NCBI RefSeq assembly: GCF_018343665.1
Contig: NZ_JAGYPM010000011.1
Location: 1-63,774 of the forward strand
Source of the DNA: Cytobacillus citreus
Lineage (GTDB): Bacteria; Bacillota; Bacilli; Bacillales; Cytobacillaceae
Direction: 5' to 3'
Length of the DNA stretch: 63,774 nucleotides
The notes beneath the pieces were generated by a model. It ran no database searches. It was not told the DNA's origin and saw only the letters and a list, made by a program, of their open reading frames with translations. This document shows, piece by piece, positions 33,588-45,677 of the stretch. The stretch's first letter is position 1. Each line of letters starts with the position of its first letter. The position numbers and the translations under genes are program-made.

Positions 33588-34010
33588 TTATTTTTTAGCT
33601 GCTTTTGGTCTCTTCGCACCGTATTTAGAACGAGCTTGCATACGGTTAGCAACACCAGCTGTGTCTAATGCTCCACGAACAATGTGATAACGTACCCCCG
33701 GTAAGTCTTTTACACGTCCGCCGCGAATTAGAACTACACTGTGCTCTTGTAAGTTGTGTCCGATACCAGGAATGTAAGCATTTACCTCGATTCCGTTTGA
33801 TAAACGTACACGTGCATATTTACGCAATGCAGAGTTCGGTTTCTTTGGTGTCATTGTACCAACACGAGTACAAACACCGCGTTTTTGTGGTGAAGAAACA
33901 TTCGTTTGTGCTTTTTTGAAGCTGTTGTATCCTTTGTTTAGTGCTGGTGATTTAGATTTTTCCTCTTTAGTTTTACGAGGCTTGCGCACTAATTGGTTAA
34001 TAGTAGGCAT
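33588..34010 (-). CDS. rpsL: 30S ribosomal protein S12
   Basis: 140 residues. [19 protein letters not shown] and [14 protein letters not shown] carry the lysines that change in streptomycin resistance; both are wild type here. It monitors codon-anticodon pairing. Confidence 0.98.
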   Translation of the reverse strand: MPTINQLVRKPRKTKEEKSKSPALNKGYNSFKKAQTNVSSPQKRGVCTRVGTMTPKKPNSALRKYARVRLSNGIEVNAYIPGIGHNLQEHSVVLIRGGRVKDLPGVRYHIVRGALDTAGVANRMQARSKYGAKRPKAAKK

Positions 34011-34112
34011 TGAATTGTCCTCCCTTCACTTTTGTTTAAGTCCACACATCCAGGTGGTTCATTTTGATGCAAAAAACAAAGTTTTTGCAGAAACCATCTA
34101 CAAAAACAGTTT

Positions 34113-34361
34113 TTAATTGATAATCGCAACCGTTGCGGCACCAACTTCAATTCCGCATGCATTTCCAAGCTTTTTCATTGAATCTACATACAAAACCGGA
34201 ACATTTAATTCTGACGCTGTATTCGTCACTTTCGCAATCACCTTTTGATCTGCGTCTTTGGCTACTACAACCTCTTTAGCTGTCCTTGACTTAAGTGCTT
34301 TAACCGTTTGCTTTGTTCCTATTATAATTTCCTTTGCCTGCAATACTTTTTCATAAGACAT
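34113..34361 (-). CDS. rplGB: L7Ae-like K-turn-binding ribosomal protein (YbxF)
   Basis: 82 residues of the L7Ae/L30e/S12e fold, starting [24 protein letters not shown]. subtilis YbxF binds kink-turn RNAs. The start matches that length; an upstream in-frame codon at 34400 adds a cysteine-containing stretch with no homology. It lies between rpoC and rpsL as usual. Confidence 0.92.
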   Translation of the reverse strand: MSYEKVLQAKEIIIGTKQTVKALKSRTAKEVVVAKDADQKVIAKVTNTASELNVPVLYVDSMKKLGNACGIEVGAATVAIIN

Positions 34362-34484
34362 TAAAGGACATCCTCCAAAGTATCGAGTTAATAGGAGCAC
34401 CTTTGCTATATTAACATCTTCATTTTTTTATGTCAATAATCATTCTTGTTTTATTAAAAAAATTAATAGAATTTTTTTGGAAAT

Positions 34485-34516
34485 GCAATGCTTGCTAGTT
34501 TTCCAGCAAGCATTGC
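34485..34516 (-). repeat. 12-bp perfect hairpin between rpoC and rplGB without U-run
   Basis: GCAATGCTTGCT (34485-34496) and AGCAAGCATTGC (34505-34516) are separated by 8 nt. It begins 11 nt after the rpoC stop. Neither strand has a U-run after the stem, so it is not a standard terminator. Confidence 0.7.
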
Positions 34517-34526
34517 AAATTTATTG

Positions 34527-37500
34527 CTATTCTATTGTTACAGCGTCCTCGATAACCTCTTCGTTTGTGTATGGTTCAGCTCGACGATAGCGCTGCATTC
34601 CTGTTCCAGCTGGAACAAGTTTTCCAATAATAACATTTTCCTTTAAACCTAATAATTCATCACGTTTTCCTTTAATAGCTGCATCTGTAAGAACTCTTGT
34701 CGTTTCTTGGAAGGATGCCGCAGAAAGGAATGAATCTGTTTCAAGAGATGCTTTTGTAATACCTAGAAGTACTGGGCGTCCTGTCGCAGGCAATTTACCT
34801 GATAGAAGCGCTTTTTCATTGGCATCTGTAAATTGATGAATATCAAGCAGAGTACCTGGTAGAACATCTGTCTCAGCAGCATCAATGACACGAACTTTAC
34901 GAAGCATTTGACGTACCATTACTTCGATATGCTTATCGCCAATTTCTACCCCTTGCATACGGTATACTTTTTGAACTTCACGCAGTAAATATTCTTGAAC
35001 TGCTGTAACGTCCTTCACTCTAATTAATTCTTTCGGATCAATTGAGCCCTCAGTGAGTTCCTGCCCACATTCTACATGGTCATTTACCGACACTTTGAGA
35101 CGTGCAGTATATGGTGCTGTATACGTGCGGGATTCCACTTCTCCTTGGACAACAATTTCGTGCTGACGGTCGCGGCCTTCATTAATTCCAACTACTACAC
35201 CATTAATTTCAGTGATAACTGCCTGACCTTTAGGATTCCGTGCTTCAAACAATTCCTGAATACGCGGTAAACCTTGTGTAATATCGTCTCCAGCAACTCC
35301 ACCTGTATGGAATGTACGCATCGTTAACTGAGTTCCGGGCTCACCGATAGATTGTGCAGCGATAATACCAACTGCTTCACCTACTTCAACCTCTTGACCA
35401 GTTGCTAGATTGCGGCCATAACACTTTTTACATACGCCGTGACGTGTATTACATGTAAAGGCTGAGCGAATCCAAACCTCTTCAATGTTTGCATCTGTAA
35501 CTTCCTCAGCAAGATCTTCAGTAATTAGACCGTTTTCAGGAACAATCACTTCTTTTGTTTCTGGATGTCTAATTGCTTTTCTTGCATATCTGCCGATTAG
35601 ACGCTCTTCAAGAGTCTCAATAATCTCAGTGCCATCTTTCAATGCACTAATTAATAAACCACGATCTGTTCCGCAATCATCTTCACGAACGATGACATCT
35701 TGTGCTACATCCACTAGACGACGAGTTAAGTAACCAGAGTCAGCCGTTTTTAATGCTGTATCGGCAAGACCTTTACGAGCACCGTGTGTAGAAATAAAGT
35801 ATTCTAATACGGTTAAACCTTCACGGAAACTTGATTTAATTGGCAACTCAATAATACGTCCAGCTGGGTTGGCCATTAGTCCACGCATACCAGCTAATTG
35901 AGTAAAGTTAGATGCGTTACCACGGGCACCAGAATCACTCATCATAAAAATTGGGTTCGATTTTTCAAGGGACTTCATTAGTTTTTCTTGGATTGAATCC
36001 TTCGCAGCACTCCAAATCGAGATTACACGATCATAGCGCTCATCTTCAGTAATAAGACCACGTCTGAATTGCTTCATAACGTTATCAACTTTCGCTTGAG
36101 CTTCATGAATGATCTGTTCTTTCTCCCCTAGGACAACGATATCAGCAACCCCTACCGTAATACCCGCTTTTGTAGAGTATTTGAAACCTAGATCTTTCAT
36201 ACGATCTAACATTTTAGACGTTTCTGTAATTTTGTAACGTTTGAATACTTCTGCAATGATATTTCCAAGGATCTTCTTTTTAAATGGATCCACAAGCGGC
36301 ATTTCTCGAATAATAGAAAGTACTTCTTGACCTTTTTCAACAAAATACTTAGCAGGAGTTTCTTCCTCTAGGTTTCGTCTTGTCGGTTCATTAATATACG
36401 GGAATGACGCTGGTAAAATCTCATTAAAAATAAGCTTTCCAACTGTTGTAATCAATAGCTTTTGATTTTGTTCTGGTGTAAATTGTGGATTCTTTAAGGA
36501 GCCAGCATGAACGGCTACACGCGTATGCAAATGGACATATCCATTTTGATAAGCTAGAAGCGCTTCATTGATATCCTTAAATATCATACCTTCCCCAACA
36601 GCGCCATCTCTTTCTAGTGTCAGATAGTAGTTTCCTAATACCATATCCTGTGAAGGAGTAACAACTGGTTTTCCATCTTTCGGGTTCAAGATATTTTGAG
36701 CTGCAAGCATCAATAGACGTGCTTCAGCTTGAGCTTCAGATGAAAGAGGAACGTGAACGGCCATTTGGTCACCATCAAAGTCAGCGTTGTAAGCTGTACA
36801 TACGAGTGGGTGAAGACGAATCGCACGGCCCTCAACCAATGTCGGTTCGAACGCTTGAATTCCCAATCTATGAAGAGTTGGAGCACGGTTAAGAAGAACT
36901 GGATGCTCTTTAATTACACTTTCTAAAACATCCCATACCTCAGGCTGAACTCTTTCAATTTTACGTTTTGCTGATTTAATATTATGTGATAAGCCCTTCT
37001 CTACTAACTCTTTCATGACGAATGGCTTAAATAGCTCTAAAGCCATTTCTTTCGGAAGACCACATTGATACATTTTCAAATTCGGTCCAACAACAATAAC
37101 GGAACGACCTGAGTAGTCTACACGTTTCCCTAATAGGTTTTGACGGAAGCGGCCTTGCTTTCCTTTCAGCATATGGGAAAGCGATTTTAATGGACGATTT
37201 CCTGGACCTGTTACCGGACGGCCACGACGGCCATTATCGATCAGTGCATCAACTGCCTCTTGGAGCATCCGTTTTTCGTTTTGAACAATAATACTAGGCG
37301 CACCAAGATCCAATAATCGTTTTAAACGGTTATTTCGGTTAATCACACGACGGTATAAATCGTTCAAATCAGATGTAGCAAAACGGCCACCATCAAGTTG
37401 AACCATTGGACGAAGCTCTGGCGGAATAACAGGAAGAACATCAAGGATCATCCATGATGGCTCATTACCTGATCCACGGAATGCTTCTAATACTTCAAGA

Positions 37501-38126
37501 CGCTTAATTGCACGTGTTCTACGCTGTCCTTGTGCAGTTTTTAATTCTTCTTTCAAAATATCCACTTCTTTATTCAAATCAATATCTGAAAGAAGCTTTT
37601 TGATGGACTCTGCACCCATTGAAGCCTGAAACTTATTACCATATTTTTCACGGTACGCACGGTATTCCTTTTCTGATAGCAGCTGTTTTTTCTCAAGAGC
37701 AGTATCGCCCGACTCCGTTACTACGTAAGAAGCAAAATAAATCACTTCTTCAAGCGCACGAGGAGACATATCAAGAACAAGTCCCATCCTGCTTGGGATT
37801 CCTTTAAAATACCAAATATGTGAAACTGGAGCTGCAAGTTCAATATGCCCCATTCTTTCACGACGAACCTTTGCACGTGTAACTTCTACACCACATCGAT
37901 CACAGACTACACCTTTATAGCGTACACGCTTGTATTTTCCGCAATGGCATTCCCAGTCCTTTGTAGGTCCAAAAATACGCTCACAAAACAAACCATCTTT
38001 TTCTGGTTTTAATGTACGATAGTTAATCGTTTCTGGCTTTTTTACCTCACCATGTGACCAAGAACGAATTTTATCTGGTGAAGCAAGACCGATTTTCATA
38101 TACTCAAAATTATTTACATCTATCAA
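34527..38126 (-). CDS. rpoC: RNA polymerase beta-prime subunit
   Basis: 1199 residues, the Bacillus length. The N-terminal zinc ribbon (CHCG and CDRCG, about 60-80), the catalytic NADFDGDQM with three aspartates (near residue 450) and the second zinc site (CxxxxxxCxxC type, CKKCYG region) are present. It binds DNA and the active-site magnesium. 154 bp separate it from rpoB. Confidence 0.99.
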   Translation of the reverse strand: MIDVNNFEYMKIGLASPDKIRSWSHGEVKKPETINYRTLKPEKDGLFCERIFGPTKDWECHCGKYKRVRYKGVVCDRCGVEVTRAKVRRERMGHIELAAPVSHIWYFKGIPSRMGLVLDMSPRALEEVIYFASYVVTESGDTALEKKQLLSEKEYRAYREKYGNKFQASMGAESIKKLLSDIDLNKEVDILKEELKTAQGQRRTRAIKRLEVLEAFRGSGNEPSWMILDVLPVIPPELRPMVQLDGGRFATSDLNDLYRRVINRNNRLKRLLDLGAPSIIVQNEKRMLQEAVDALIDNGRRGRPVTGPGNRPLKSLSHMLKGKQGRFRQNLLGKRVDYSGRSVIVVGPNLKMYQCGLPKEMALELFKPFVMKELVEKGLSHNIKSAKRKIERVQPEVWDVLESVIKEHPVLLNRAPTLHRLGIQAFEPTLVEGRAIRLHPLVCTAYNADFDGDQMAVHVPLSSEAQAEARLLMLAAQNILNPKDGKPVVTPSQDMVLGNYYLTLERDGAVGEGMIFKDINEALLAYQNGYVHLHTRVAVHAGSLKNPQFTPEQNQKLLITTVGKLIFNEILPASFPYINEPTRRNLEEETPAKYFVEKGQEVLSIIREMPLVDPFKKKILGNIIAEVFKRYKITETSKMLDRMKDLGFKYSTKAGITVGVADIVVLGEKEQIIHEAQAKVDNVMKQFRRGLITEDERYDRVISIWSAAKDSIQEKLMKSLEKSNPIFMMSDSGARGNASNFTQLAGMRGLMANPAGRIIELPIKSSFREGLTVLEYFISTHGARKGLADTALKTADSGYLTRRLVDVAQDVIVREDDCGTDRGLLISALKDGTEIIETLEERLIGRYARKAIRHPETKEVIVPENGLITEDLAEEVTDANIEEVWIRSAFTCNTRHGVCKKCYGRNLATGQEVEVGEAVGIIAAQSIGEPGTQLTMRTFHTGGVAGDDITQGLPRIQELFEARNPKGQAVITEINGVVVGINEGRDRQHEIVVQGEVESRTYTAPYTARLKVSVNDHVECGQELTEGSIDPKELIRVKDVTAVQEYLLREVQKVYRMQGVEIGDKHIEVMVRQMLRKVRVIDAAETDVLPGTLLDIHQFTDANEKALLSGKLPATGRPVLLGITKASLETDSFLSAASFQETTRVLTDAAIKGKRDELLGLKENVIIGKLVPAGTGMQRYRRAEPYTNEEVIEDAVTIE

Positions 38127-38280
38127 GGGGCCTACCTCCCTTTTGATCTCCGGGCTATGCCCATATTGCCCATATGAAGCAATTTGGTGCGAAATTCACT
38201 CGTTCTAGCTGCCTCCGCTAAAAATAATTAAAAACGGAGGCAACAGAACAGAGGAAAAACATTAATATAATTAATAAAAT

Positions 38281-41200
38281 CTATTCTTTCGTAACTACTT
38301 CTTCAGCTTCTGAGTTTTGTGGTTCAGGAGCAATCGCGAAAGACTCAGCCTGCTGCAAGTCTTCGTCATCCTCAGTATCACGCATCTCAATTTCTTCTTC
38401 ATCGCCTGATAAAATCTTGACATCCATTCCTAAGCTCTGAAGTTCTTTAATTAATACTTTAAATGATTCAGGTACACCCGGTTCTGGAACATTTTCACCT
38501 TTGACGATTGATTCATATGTTTTCACACGTCCAACTACATCGTCAGATTTAACAGTTAAAATTTCCTGTAAAGTATAGGCAGCTCCATATGCTTCAAGCG
38601 CCCACACTTCCATCTCCCCGAAACGCTGTCCACCGAATTGAGCTTTACCGCCCAACGGCTGCTGTGTAACAAGTGAGTAAGGACCTGTAGAACGTGCATG
38701 AAGCTTATCATCAACCATGTGTGCAAGCTTAATCATATACATGACACCGACTGATATACGGTTGTCAAATGGTTCTCCAGATCTGCCGTCATAAAGAACC
38801 GTCTTCGCGTCTCTAGCCATACCTGCTTCTTCAATCGTTGACCAAACATCTTCCTCAGTCGCACCATCGAAAACAGGGGAAGCAACATGAATACCAAGTG
38901 ATCTTGCCGCCATACCAAGGTGAAGCTCAAGCACCTGTCCGATATTCATACGTGATGGAACACCTAGTGGGTTTAACATGATATCAACAGGTGTGCCATC
39001 TGGCATATATGGCATATCTTCCTCTGGTAAAATACGAGAAATAACCCCTTTATTACCATGTCGTCCGGCCATCTTATCGCCTTCAGAGATTTTACGCTTT
39101 TGAACAATATAGACACGTACAAGCTGATTTACTCCAGGCGGGAGTTCATCGCCATCTTCTCGATTGAATACTTTCACATCAAGAACAATACCGCCGCCTC
39201 CATGAGGAACACGGAGAGAAGTATCACGGACTTCACGCGCCTTTTCGCCAAAGATTGCATGTAATAATCTTTCTTCTGCTGTTAGTTCTGTTACACCTTT
39301 AGGCGTTACTTTACCAACTAAAAGATCGCCATCCTTTACTTCAGCACCCGTACGGATGATTCCACGTTCATCAAGGTTGCGAAGTGCATCTTCCCCAACG
39401 TTAGGAATGTCTCTAGTGATTTCTTCTGGTCCAAGCTTTGTATCACGTGATTCAGACTCATATTCTTCAATATGAATAGACGTATATACATCATCTTTAA
39501 CAAGGCGTTCGCTCATGATGATCGCATCTTCATAGTTGTAGCCATCCCATGTCATGAAGGCAACTAGAACATTACGGCCAAGGGCTAATTCTCCAAGTTC
39601 CATAGAAGGGCCATCAGCAAGAATCTCACCCTTCGTTACACGGTTGCCGACATCAACAATTGGACGTTGGTTGTAACAAGTTCCCTGATTAGAACGGATG
39701 AACTTGAGCATTCTGTATTTATCAAGATCGCCTTTAACTTCTTGGCCATCTACATTAACGATTCTACGAACCCATACTTCACGGGCTTCAACGTGTTCAA
39801 CAATTCCCTCATGCTTACAAATGACTGCTGCACCAGAGTCTTTACCTGACACATATTCCATCCCTGTTCCAACTCTTGGTGCTTCTGGCTGCATTAATGG
39901 TACAGCTTGACGCTGCATGTTTGCTCCCATTAGGGCACGGTTGGAGTCGTCATTCTCAAGGAACGGGATACATGCAGTTGCTGCAGAGACAACTTGCTTC
40001 GGCGAAACGTCCATGTAATCGACACGATCACGTGCGACAACTGTGTTTTCACCCTTGAAACGAGCAACTACTTCCTCTTCAAGGAAGGAACCATCATCGC
40101 TAAGAAGCACGTTTGCCTGAGCCACTACATAGTTATCCTCTTCATCAGCAGTTAAGTAATCAATACGGTCTGTTACTTTTCCTGTCTCAGGGTCAACACG
40201 ACGGTACGGTGTTTCAATGAACCCGAATCGGTTAACTTTCGCAAATGAAGATAAAGAGTTAATTAATCCAATGTTCGGTCCCTCTGGCGTTTCAATTGGA
40301 CACATACGGCCATAGTGGGAATAGTGAACGTCACGCACTTCAAACCCTGCTCGTTCACGTGTTAAACCACCTGGTCCTAATGCAGATAAACGGCGTTTAT
40401 GCGTTAATTCCGCAAGAGGATTCGTTTGATCCATAAATTGAGATAACTGCGAGCTTCCGAAAAACTCTTTAATTGACGCAATAACAGGTCGAATATTAAT
40501 TAGTTGTTGCGGCGTAATCGTGTTTGTATCTTGAATTGACATTCTTTCTCGTACAACACGTTCCATTCTTGATAGACCGATACGGAATTGGTTCTGCAAA
40601 AGCTCACCAACAGAGCGCAAACGTCTATTTCCTAAATGGTCGATATCATCTGTATCTCCAACTGAATGAAGCAGGTTAAAGAAGTAACTGATCGAAGCAA
40701 TAATATCCGAAGGTGAAATATTCTTCACCGCTTCTTCAACATAAGCATTTCCAATTACATTAATAGCCTTTTCCCCATCTTCGTTTGGAGCATAAATTTT
40801 GATTGATTGAAGAGTTGTATCCTCTTCCACTACCCCGCCATAAGGACTAATCGTCTTGAAACCGATATTCTCCTCTAATTTTGGAAGAATACGGTCTAAT
40901 GTGCGGCGATCAAGGGTAGCCCCTTTTTCAGCGATAATCTCGCCTGTTTCCGGATCAACAAGCGTTTCAGCAAGTCGTTGTCCGAATAATCTATTTTTAA
41001 TATGGAGCTTTTTATTAATTTTGTATCGACCAACATTCGCTAAGTCATAACGCTTAGGATCAAAAAATCTTGAAATTAATAAGCTTTTTGCATTTTCTAC
41101 TGTAGGAGGCTCTCCTGGACGAAGGCGCTCATAAATTTCTAATAGAGCCTTTTCTGTGCCTTCTGTATTATCTTTTTCTAACGTGTTGCGGATGTATTCA

Positions 41201-41841
41201 TTATCTCCAATCAAATCAATGATTTCTTGATCAGAGCCGAATCCAAGGGCACGCAAAAGAACCGTAACGGGCAGTTTCCGAGTACGATCTATTCTAACGT
41301 AAACGACATCCTTGGCATCTGTTTCATACTCAAGCCAAGCGCCGCGGTTCGGGATTACAGTTGCTGTAAAGCCTTTTTTCCCGTTTTTATCTAGTTTTCC
41401 ACTAAAGTATACACTTGGTGAGCGCACTAATTGCGAAACAATGACACGTTCCGCTCCATTAATTACAAATGTACCTGTTTCTGTCATAAGCGGGAAGTCA
41501 CCCATAAAGACATCCTGGTCTTTAACTTCGCCTGTTTCTTTGTTTACAAGACGCACTTTCACACGCAATGGTGCAGAATATGTAACATCTCGTTCTTTCG
41601 ATTCCTCAACGGAATACTTTGGTTCGCCAAGGCTGTAATCAATAAATTCAAGCGACAAATTACCAGTAAAGTCTTCAATCGGAGAAATGTCCTGGAACAT
41701 TTCACGTAAACCCTCATCAAGAAACCATTGATAAGAAGAGGTTTGGATTTCGATTAGATTTGGTAATTCTAAAACTTCACTGATTCGTGCGTAACTCCTA
41801 CGTTGGCGGTGTCGTCCATACTGAACAAGTTGACCTATCAA
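38281..41841 (-). CDS. rpoB: RNA polymerase beta subunit
   Basis: 1186 residues. The rifampicin pocket is wild type: [22 protein letters not shown]. The C-terminal region has [18 protein letters not shown]. The TTG at 41841 lies 8 nt after GAGGGG and matches the B. subtilis TTG start; a GTG at 41850 would overlap the binding site. The C-terminus is strongly acidic (about 1140-1186). Confidence 0.98.
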   Translation of the reverse strand: MIGQLVQYGRHRQRRSYARISEVLELPNLIEIQTSSYQWFLDEGLREMFQDISPIEDFTGNLSLEFIDYSLGEPKYSVEESKERDVTYSAPLRVKVRLVNKETGEVKDQDVFMGDFPLMTETGTFVINGAERVIVSQLVRSPSVYFSGKLDKNGKKGFTATVIPNRGAWLEYETDAKDVVYVRIDRTRKLPVTVLLRALGFGSDQEIIDLIGDNEYIRNTLEKDNTEGTEKALLEIYERLRPGEPPTVENAKSLLISRFFDPKRYDLANVGRYKINKKLHIKNRLFGQRLAETLVDPETGEIIAEKGATLDRRTLDRILPKLEENIGFKTISPYGGVVEEDTTLQSIKIYAPNEDGEKAINVIGNAYVEEAVKNISPSDIIASISYFFNLLHSVGDTDDIDHLGNRRLRSVGELLQNQFRIGLSRMERVVRERMSIQDTNTITPQQLINIRPVIASIKEFFGSSQLSQFMDQTNPLAELTHKRRLSALGPGGLTRERAGFEVRDVHYSHYGRMCPIETPEGPNIGLINSLSSFAKVNRFGFIETPYRRVDPETGKVTDRIDYLTADEEDNYVVAQANVLLSDDGSFLEEEVVARFKGENTVVARDRVDYMDVSPKQVVSAATACIPFLENDDSNRALMGANMQRQAVPLMQPEAPRVGTGMEYVSGKDSGAAVICKHEGIVEHVEAREVWVRRIVNVDGQEVKGDLDKYRMLKFIRSNQGTCYNQRPIVDVGNRVTKGEILADGPSMELGELALGRNVLVAFMTWDGYNYEDAIIMSERLVKDDVYTSIHIEEYESESRDTKLGPEEITRDIPNVGEDALRNLDERGIIRTGAEVKDGDLLVGKVTPKGVTELTAEERLLHAIFGEKAREVRDTSLRVPHGGGGIVLDVKVFNREDGDELPPGVNQLVRVYIVQKRKISEGDKMAGRHGNKGVISRILPEEDMPYMPDGTPVDIMLNPLGVPSRMNIGQVLELHLGMAARSLGIHVASPVFDGATEEDVWSTIEEAGMARDAKTVLYDGRSGEPFDNRISVGVMYMIKLAHMVDDKLHARSTGPYSLVTQQPLGGKAQFGGQRFGEMEVWALEAYGAAYTLQEILTVKSDDVVGRVKTYESIVKGENVPEPGVPESFKVLIKELQSLGMDVKILSGDEEEIEMRDTEDDEDLQQAESFAIAPEPQNSEAEEVVTKE

Positions 41842-42051
41842 CTGATTCACCCCTCAAATCAAGCGTTTTTATTGCAAATATATTCTCAAATAGGACAAAC
41901 AGTCCTATCATAAGACAAAAAGAAAAAGGGTTTTTAAGTCAAAAACCACATTTTCACATTACGACTATTATTTTGTCATTATTTCCCATCAAGACCAATT
42001 TTATACAACAATTGTGCATTTTAGGAATTAAACGGAAAATATTATGTTGGC

Positions 42052-42088
42052 ATTATATAACGTTAACATAATAAAAAAGTCAAGTCAA
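42052..42088 (-). promoter_or_regulatory. candidate sigma-A promoter upstream of rpoB
   Basis: Overlapping TTGACT copies (complement 42078-42083 and 42083-42088) lie 18-20 nt from TATATA/TATAAT (complement 42052-42059). It sits at the end of the methyltransferase gene and would give rpoB-rpoC a source of transcripts independent of rplJ-rplL. Confidence 0.55.
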
Positions 42089-42687
42089 TCTTTTTTTGCT
42101 CTTAAAATATAGTAGCCTTTTTTCTTTTCGACTGTCTCTACCTCACCAAATAACTCCGTTAGCTTTTCAATAGCAGAAGGTGCCCCTTGCTTTTTTTGAA
42201 TAACTACCCAGAGGGCGCCGCCAGGCAATAATTTATTGTAGCTCTGCTCGAAAATATCATGGACAACTTTTTTCCCAGCACGAATTGGTGGATTCGTCAA
42301 AATAGCAGCAAACTTATCACTCTTCACATTCTCCAAACGATCACTTTCATAAATACATACATTTTTGATATTATTTAACTCTGCATTTTCTTTCGCAAGA
42401 CCTAATGCTCGAGAATTGACATCAACCATGTGAACTAACCTGCTATTCAAAAGCTTAGCTGTTGAAAGTCCAATTGGACCGTATCCACAGCCAACGTCAA
42501 GGATATCCCCCTCTATCTCTGGCTGTTTAAACATATCTATGATTAATCTTGATCCAAAATCCACTTCACTTTTTGAGAATACACCATTATCCGTTTTAAA
42601 GCGAAACACATGATTATTAAGAGTAAAACTCCAATACTTTGGATTGCTATCCGTACTTTGTGTTTTGGAATAGTAATGTTCTGACAT
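42085..42687 (-). CDS. RsmC-like class I SAM-dependent methyltransferase (YbxB)
   Basis: 200 residues. SAM-binding motif ILDVGCGYGPIGL (about 60-72), and the guanine N2-methylation motif NPPI within LTNPPIRAGKK. The RsmC/RlmG type methylates guanine in rRNA, so a ribosomal RNA target is likely. It sits between rplL and rpoB as ybxB does in B. subtilis. Which base it modifies is not known from the sequence. Confidence 0.88.
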   Translation of the reverse strand: MSEHYYSKTQSTDSNPKYWSFTLNNHVFRFKTDNGVFSKSEVDFGSRLIIDMFKQPEIEGDILDVGCGYGPIGLSTAKLLNSRLVHMVDVNSRALGLAKENAELNNIKNVCIYESDRLENVKSDKFAAILTNPPIRAGKKVVHDIFEQSYNKLLPGGALWVVIQKKQGAPSAIEKLTELFGEVETVEKKKGYYILRAKKD

Positions 42688-42766
42688 GAAAAAGTCACCT
42701 CCAGCGGAGAATCAATTGTAGAAATAAAGAGAGGTAATAAAAATCGCTTTCTTATTCTTTTAAAAA

Positions 42767-42790
42767 AAGCTCGCTAAATAGCGAGCTTTT
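42767..42790 (-). terminator. rplL terminator
   Basis: AAGCTCGCT and AGCGAGCTT pair around ATTT, followed by T-rich sequence on the minus strand. Partial read-through would feed the methyltransferase and rpoB. Confidence 0.88.
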
Positions 42791-42801
42791 TTATATCTAT
42801 A

Positions 42802-43167
42802 TTACTTAACTTCAACGCCAGCTCCAACTTCTTCAAGTTTAGCTTTGATTTCTTCAGCTTCTTCTTTAGAAGCGCCTTCTTTAACTGGTTTTGGAGTGTT
42901 GTCAACAAGTTCTTTTGCTTCTTTAAGTCCAAGACCAGTGATTTCACGAACAACTTTGATAACTTTAATTTTTTGATCGCCTGCAGAAGTAAGGATTACA
43001 TCAAAGTCAGTTTTTTCTTCAGCAGCGCCACCAGCAGCAGCTCCACCCATAACAGCTACAGGAGCTGCAGCAGTTACACCAAATTCTTCTTCAATAGCTT
43101 TTACTAAGTCGTTTAATTCTAAAACAGTCATATTTTTAACTGCTTCAATGATTTGTTCTTTAGTCAT
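42802..43167 (-). CDS. rplL: 50S ribosomal protein L7/L12
   Basis: 121 residues. The N-terminal dimerisation helices lead to an alanine/glycine-rich hinge (about 35-52), and the C-terminal domain with [21 protein letters not shown] recruits translation GTPases. Confidence 0.98.
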   Translation of the reverse strand: MTKEQIIEAVKNMTVLELNDLVKAIEEEFGVTAAAPVAVMGGAAAGGAAEEKTDFDVILTSAGDQKIKVIKVVREITGLGLKEAKELVDNTPKPVKEGASKEEAEEIKAKLEEVGAGVEVK

Positions 43168-43224
43168 TTTAAAGTTTCCTCCTTATATTTGGTTTAAAAT
43201 TAATGGTTAAAGCTTAAGATCAAC

Positions 43225-43725
43225 TTACGCGCCTTGTTCTTCTTTTTGGTCTGCAACAGCTTTTGCAGCAAGAGCAAGGTTGCGGATAGGTGCTTGAAGA
43301 ACGCTGAGTAGCATAGATAGTAAACCTTCGCGAGATGGTAGTTCTGCAAGAGCCTTAACATCTTCTACTGTTGCAATAGTTCCTTCGATTACACCAGCTT
43401 TAATTTCAAGTGCATCATGCTTTTTCGCAAAATCATTAATGATTTTTGCTGGAGCAACTACGTCTTCTGTACTGAATGCGATCGCATTTGGACCAGTTAA
43501 GAATTCGTTTAAACCAGAAAGTTCAGCAGCCTCTGCAGCACGGCGTGTTAAAGTATTTTTGTATACTTTGAATTCAACACCAGCTTCACGAAGCTGTTTA
43601 CGAAGTTCAGTAACTTCCGCAACAGTTAGACCACGATAATCAACAACAACCGTTGATGCGCTTGCTTTAAACTTATCAGCAATTTCTTCTACGATTTGTT
43701 TCTTTTGTTCGATAACGCTGCTCAT
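43225..43725 (-). CDS. rplJ: 50S ribosomal protein L10
   Basis: 166 residues, starting [27 protein letters not shown] precedes this ATG. A longer frame from 43809 crosses the leader attenuator and was rejected. The C-terminal helix binds L7/L12 dimers; with L12 it represses its own leader. Confidence 0.97.
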   Translation of the reverse strand: MSSVIEQKKQIVEEIADKFKASASTVVVDYRGLTVAEVTELRKQLREAGVEFKVYKNTLTRRAAEAAELSGLNEFLTGPNAIAFSTEDVVAPAKIINDFAKKHDALEIKAGVIEGTIATVEDVKALAELPSREGLLSMLLSVLQAPIRNLALAAKAVADQKEEQGA

Positions 43726-43764
43726 CTTTACACCTCCTATAGAATTTTTGCATTTATACCGACA

Positions 43765-43900
43765 AATAAAAACCTCCACATCAGCAGTAGACGTGGAGGG
43801 AGTATACAATAGTGATTAAATCAAATAATCTATCGTATGACCTCGGCAGGATATTAAGCATAGAGCACCTGCTGTCTACGGTACAAATGGTATTATATTT
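43765..43900 (-). promoter_or_regulatory. L10 leader (autoregulatory rplJ-rplL leader) with attenuator
   Basis: The leader contains CCGTAGACAGCAGGTGC (complement 43866-43882) and TATCCTGCCGAGGTCAT (complement 43838-43854), which match the widely conserved L10-leader consensus. A stem CCTCCAC/GTGGAGG (43772-43799) follows with a T-run, a terminator-like attenuator. L10(L12)4 binding is the known regulator of this class. Confidence 0.88.
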
Positions 43901-43914
43901 TAACAACAAAATAC

Positions 43915-43943
43915 ATAATACTAGATGTATTTTTGTATGTCAA
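43915..43943 (-). promoter_or_regulatory. sigma-A promoter of rplJ-rplL
   Basis: Consensus -35 TTGACA (complement 43938-43943), 17-nt spacer, -10 TATTAT (complement 43915-43920). It lies 24 nt after the rplA end, giving the L10 leader its own transcript. Confidence 0.85.
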
Positions 43944-43966
43944 TCTTTTAATGATGTTACCAATTA

Positions 43967-44665
43967 TTACTTAGCAGTAACAGTTGATGGATCTACTTTT
44001 ACGCCAGGTCCCATAGTTGAAGTAACAGAAACGTTCTTCATGTAAGTACCTTTCGCAGCAGCAGGCTTAACTTTAAGCATTGTATCGAAAATTGTATTGA
44101 AGTTTTCGATTAGCTTTTCGTTTTCAAATGAAACCTTACCGATAGGAACATGGATATTACCAGCTTTATCAGTACGGTATTCCACTTTACCAGCTTTGAT
44201 TTCATTTACAGCTTTTTCAACATCGAATGTAACTGTGCCTGTTTTTGGGTTTGGCATTAAGCCTTTTGGTCCTAATACACGACCAAGCTTACCAACTTCA
44301 CCCATCATATCAGGTGTTGCAACGATTACATCAAAATCGAACCAGCCTTGGTTGATTTTGTTGATGTAGTCTGCATCGCCTACAAAATCTGCACCAGCAG
44401 CTTCTGCTTCCTTCGCTTTTTCACCCTTCGCGAACACAAGAACACGTTGAGTTTTACCAGTTCCATTTGGAAGCACTACTGCTCCACGGATATTTTGGTC
44501 AGCTTTTTTAGGATCAATCCCTAAACGGAAAGCCACTTCTACAGTTGCATCAAATTTAGTGAAGTTTGTTTTCTTAGCAAGTTCAATCGCTTCTGTAATT
44601 GGGTAAGCCTTCATACTGTCTACAAGCTTAGCCGCTTCTACATACTTCTTACCTTTTTTAGCCAT
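43967..44665 (-). CDS. rplA: 50S ribosomal protein L1
   Basis: 232 residues, starting [34 protein letters not shown] is the family signature. It forms the L1 stalk and in other bacteria represses its own mRNA. An upstream in-frame codon at 44710 was rejected because AAGGAGG sits just before this ATG. Confidence 0.98.
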   Translation of the reverse strand: MAKKGKKYVEAAKLVDSMKAYPITEAIELAKKTNFTKFDATVEVAFRLGIDPKKADQNIRGAVVLPNGTGKTQRVLVFAKGEKAKEAEAAGADFVGDADYINKINQGWFDFDVIVATPDMMGEVGKLGRVLGPKGLMPNPKTGTVTFDVEKAVNEIKAGKVEYRTDKAGNIHVPIGKVSFENEKLIENFNTIFDTMLKVKPAAAKGTYMKNVSVTSTMGPGVKVDPSTVTAK

Positions 44666-44940
44666 TATTATTTCCTCCTTGATTGTGGTTTTAACGGAAT
44701 AACCTCCCACGTAAGAAAAACGCTAACGTTTTTCAGATGTCAGAATTCAAAGATTAGAAAATGGAAGCCAGGCATTTAACTGATTTCTCAATTCCTACTA
44801 GATTCTTGACATTAAATCTTGTAAGAGTTTTTTATTTTTCATACATTTACTAAAGTCAGAGCTAGACGCAATAAAGGTTGCGCGTGAAACCAAATTCAGC
44901 AACGCAACCTAAATCAACAACCTACTCTTGAAACACGCGA
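44666..44940. other. rplK-rplA interval with two hairpins
   Basis: On the minus strand, GGTTGCG and CGCAACC pair and are followed by TTTATT near the rplK end (about 44878-44909). GAAAAACG-TTAG-CGTTTTTC lies nearer rplA (about 44716-44735). They suggest partial termination and a leader; no gene is seen. Confidence 0.5.
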
Positions 44941-45366
44941 TTAGTCTTCGATAACGATACCCATGCTGCGTGCAGTACCTTCAACCATTAACATTGCAGC
45001 TTCTACGCTTGCAGCGTTAAGGTCAGGCATTTTTGTTTCAGCAATCTCGCGTACCTTGTCACGCTTGACTGTTGCTACTTTATTACGGTTTGGCTCACCA
45101 GAACCAGACTCGATTCCAGCTGCTTTCTTAAGAAGCACAGCAGCAGGCGGAGTTTTCGTAATAAATGTAAATGAACGGTCTTCAAAAACCGTAATTTCAA
45201 CAGGAATGATTAGGCCAGCTTGTTCAGCTGTACGTGCGTTAAATTCCTTACAGAATCCCATGATATTAACACCTGCTTGACCTAGTGCCGGTCCAACTGG
45301 TGGCGCAGGGTTTGCTTTACCTGCAGGGATTTGTAACTTTACAAGTTTGATTACTTTTTTAGCCAC
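44941..45366 (-). CDS. rplK: 50S ribosomal protein L11
   Basis: 141 residues. [20 protein letters not shown] and the C-terminal [12 protein letters not shown] are diagnostic. It is the thiostrepton and stringent-response site. The start is GTG (complement 45364-45366) 8 nt after AAGGAGGT; a longer frame from 45420 was rejected. Confidence 0.97.
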   Translation of the reverse strand: MAKKVIKLVKLQIPAGKANPAPPVGPALGQAGVNIMGFCKEFNARTAEQAGLIIPVEITVFEDRSFTFITKTPPAAVLLKKAAGIESGSGEPNRNKVATVKRDKVREIAETKMPDLNAASVEAAMLMVEGTARSMGIVIED

Positions 45367-45467
45367 GAGACACACCTCCTTAAAGTCCGTGATGTGGTAA
45401 TAGGGGATTTCCCCTCCCACTCAACTTATAGTCTTTATATAAAGATAAAGAACACAACAATTGTCCG

Positions 45468-45484
45468 GTCTCAGTTTCTGAGAC
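45468..45484 (-). promoter_or_regulatory. strong hairpin in the rplK leader
   Basis: GTCTCAG-AAA-CTGAGAC is a 7-bp perfect hairpin about 20-35 nt after the promoter. A second short one, TGTCT/AGACA, lies upstream at about 45572-45590. Function is unknown; autoregulation by L11 or L1 is possible. Confidence 0.5.
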
Positions 45485-45499
45485 ATACTGACCTATGAA

Positions 45500-45528
45500 A
45501 TATTATCACTTTTTAAAGTCAATTTCAA
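45500..45528 (-). promoter_or_regulatory. sigma-A promoter of rplK-rplA
   Basis: -35 TTGAAA (complement 45523-45528), 17-nt spacer, -10 TAATAT (complement 45500-45505), in the 311-bp interval after nusG. Confidence 0.75.
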
Positions 45529-45677
45529 GTTTTTTTCAAAAAATAGAAAGGGTAACTTTTAAAAGTTAATGAATTGTCTTGCTCAGACATATAGGATTTA
45601 CTAATGTCGAAGTCGACAAAGAACACAGAACTCTCAGTCTGCGTTCCTTAGTGAGCAAGAGCTCTCCGCTTTTCGAC

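Noticed and set aside
34485..34516. Calling the rpoC hairpin a terminator
   Set aside because: No U-run on either strand; kept as an unexplained hairpin.
43726..43809. Longer L10 start
   Set aside because: It crosses the attenuator stem of the L10 leader; AGGAGGTG lies before the inner ATG.
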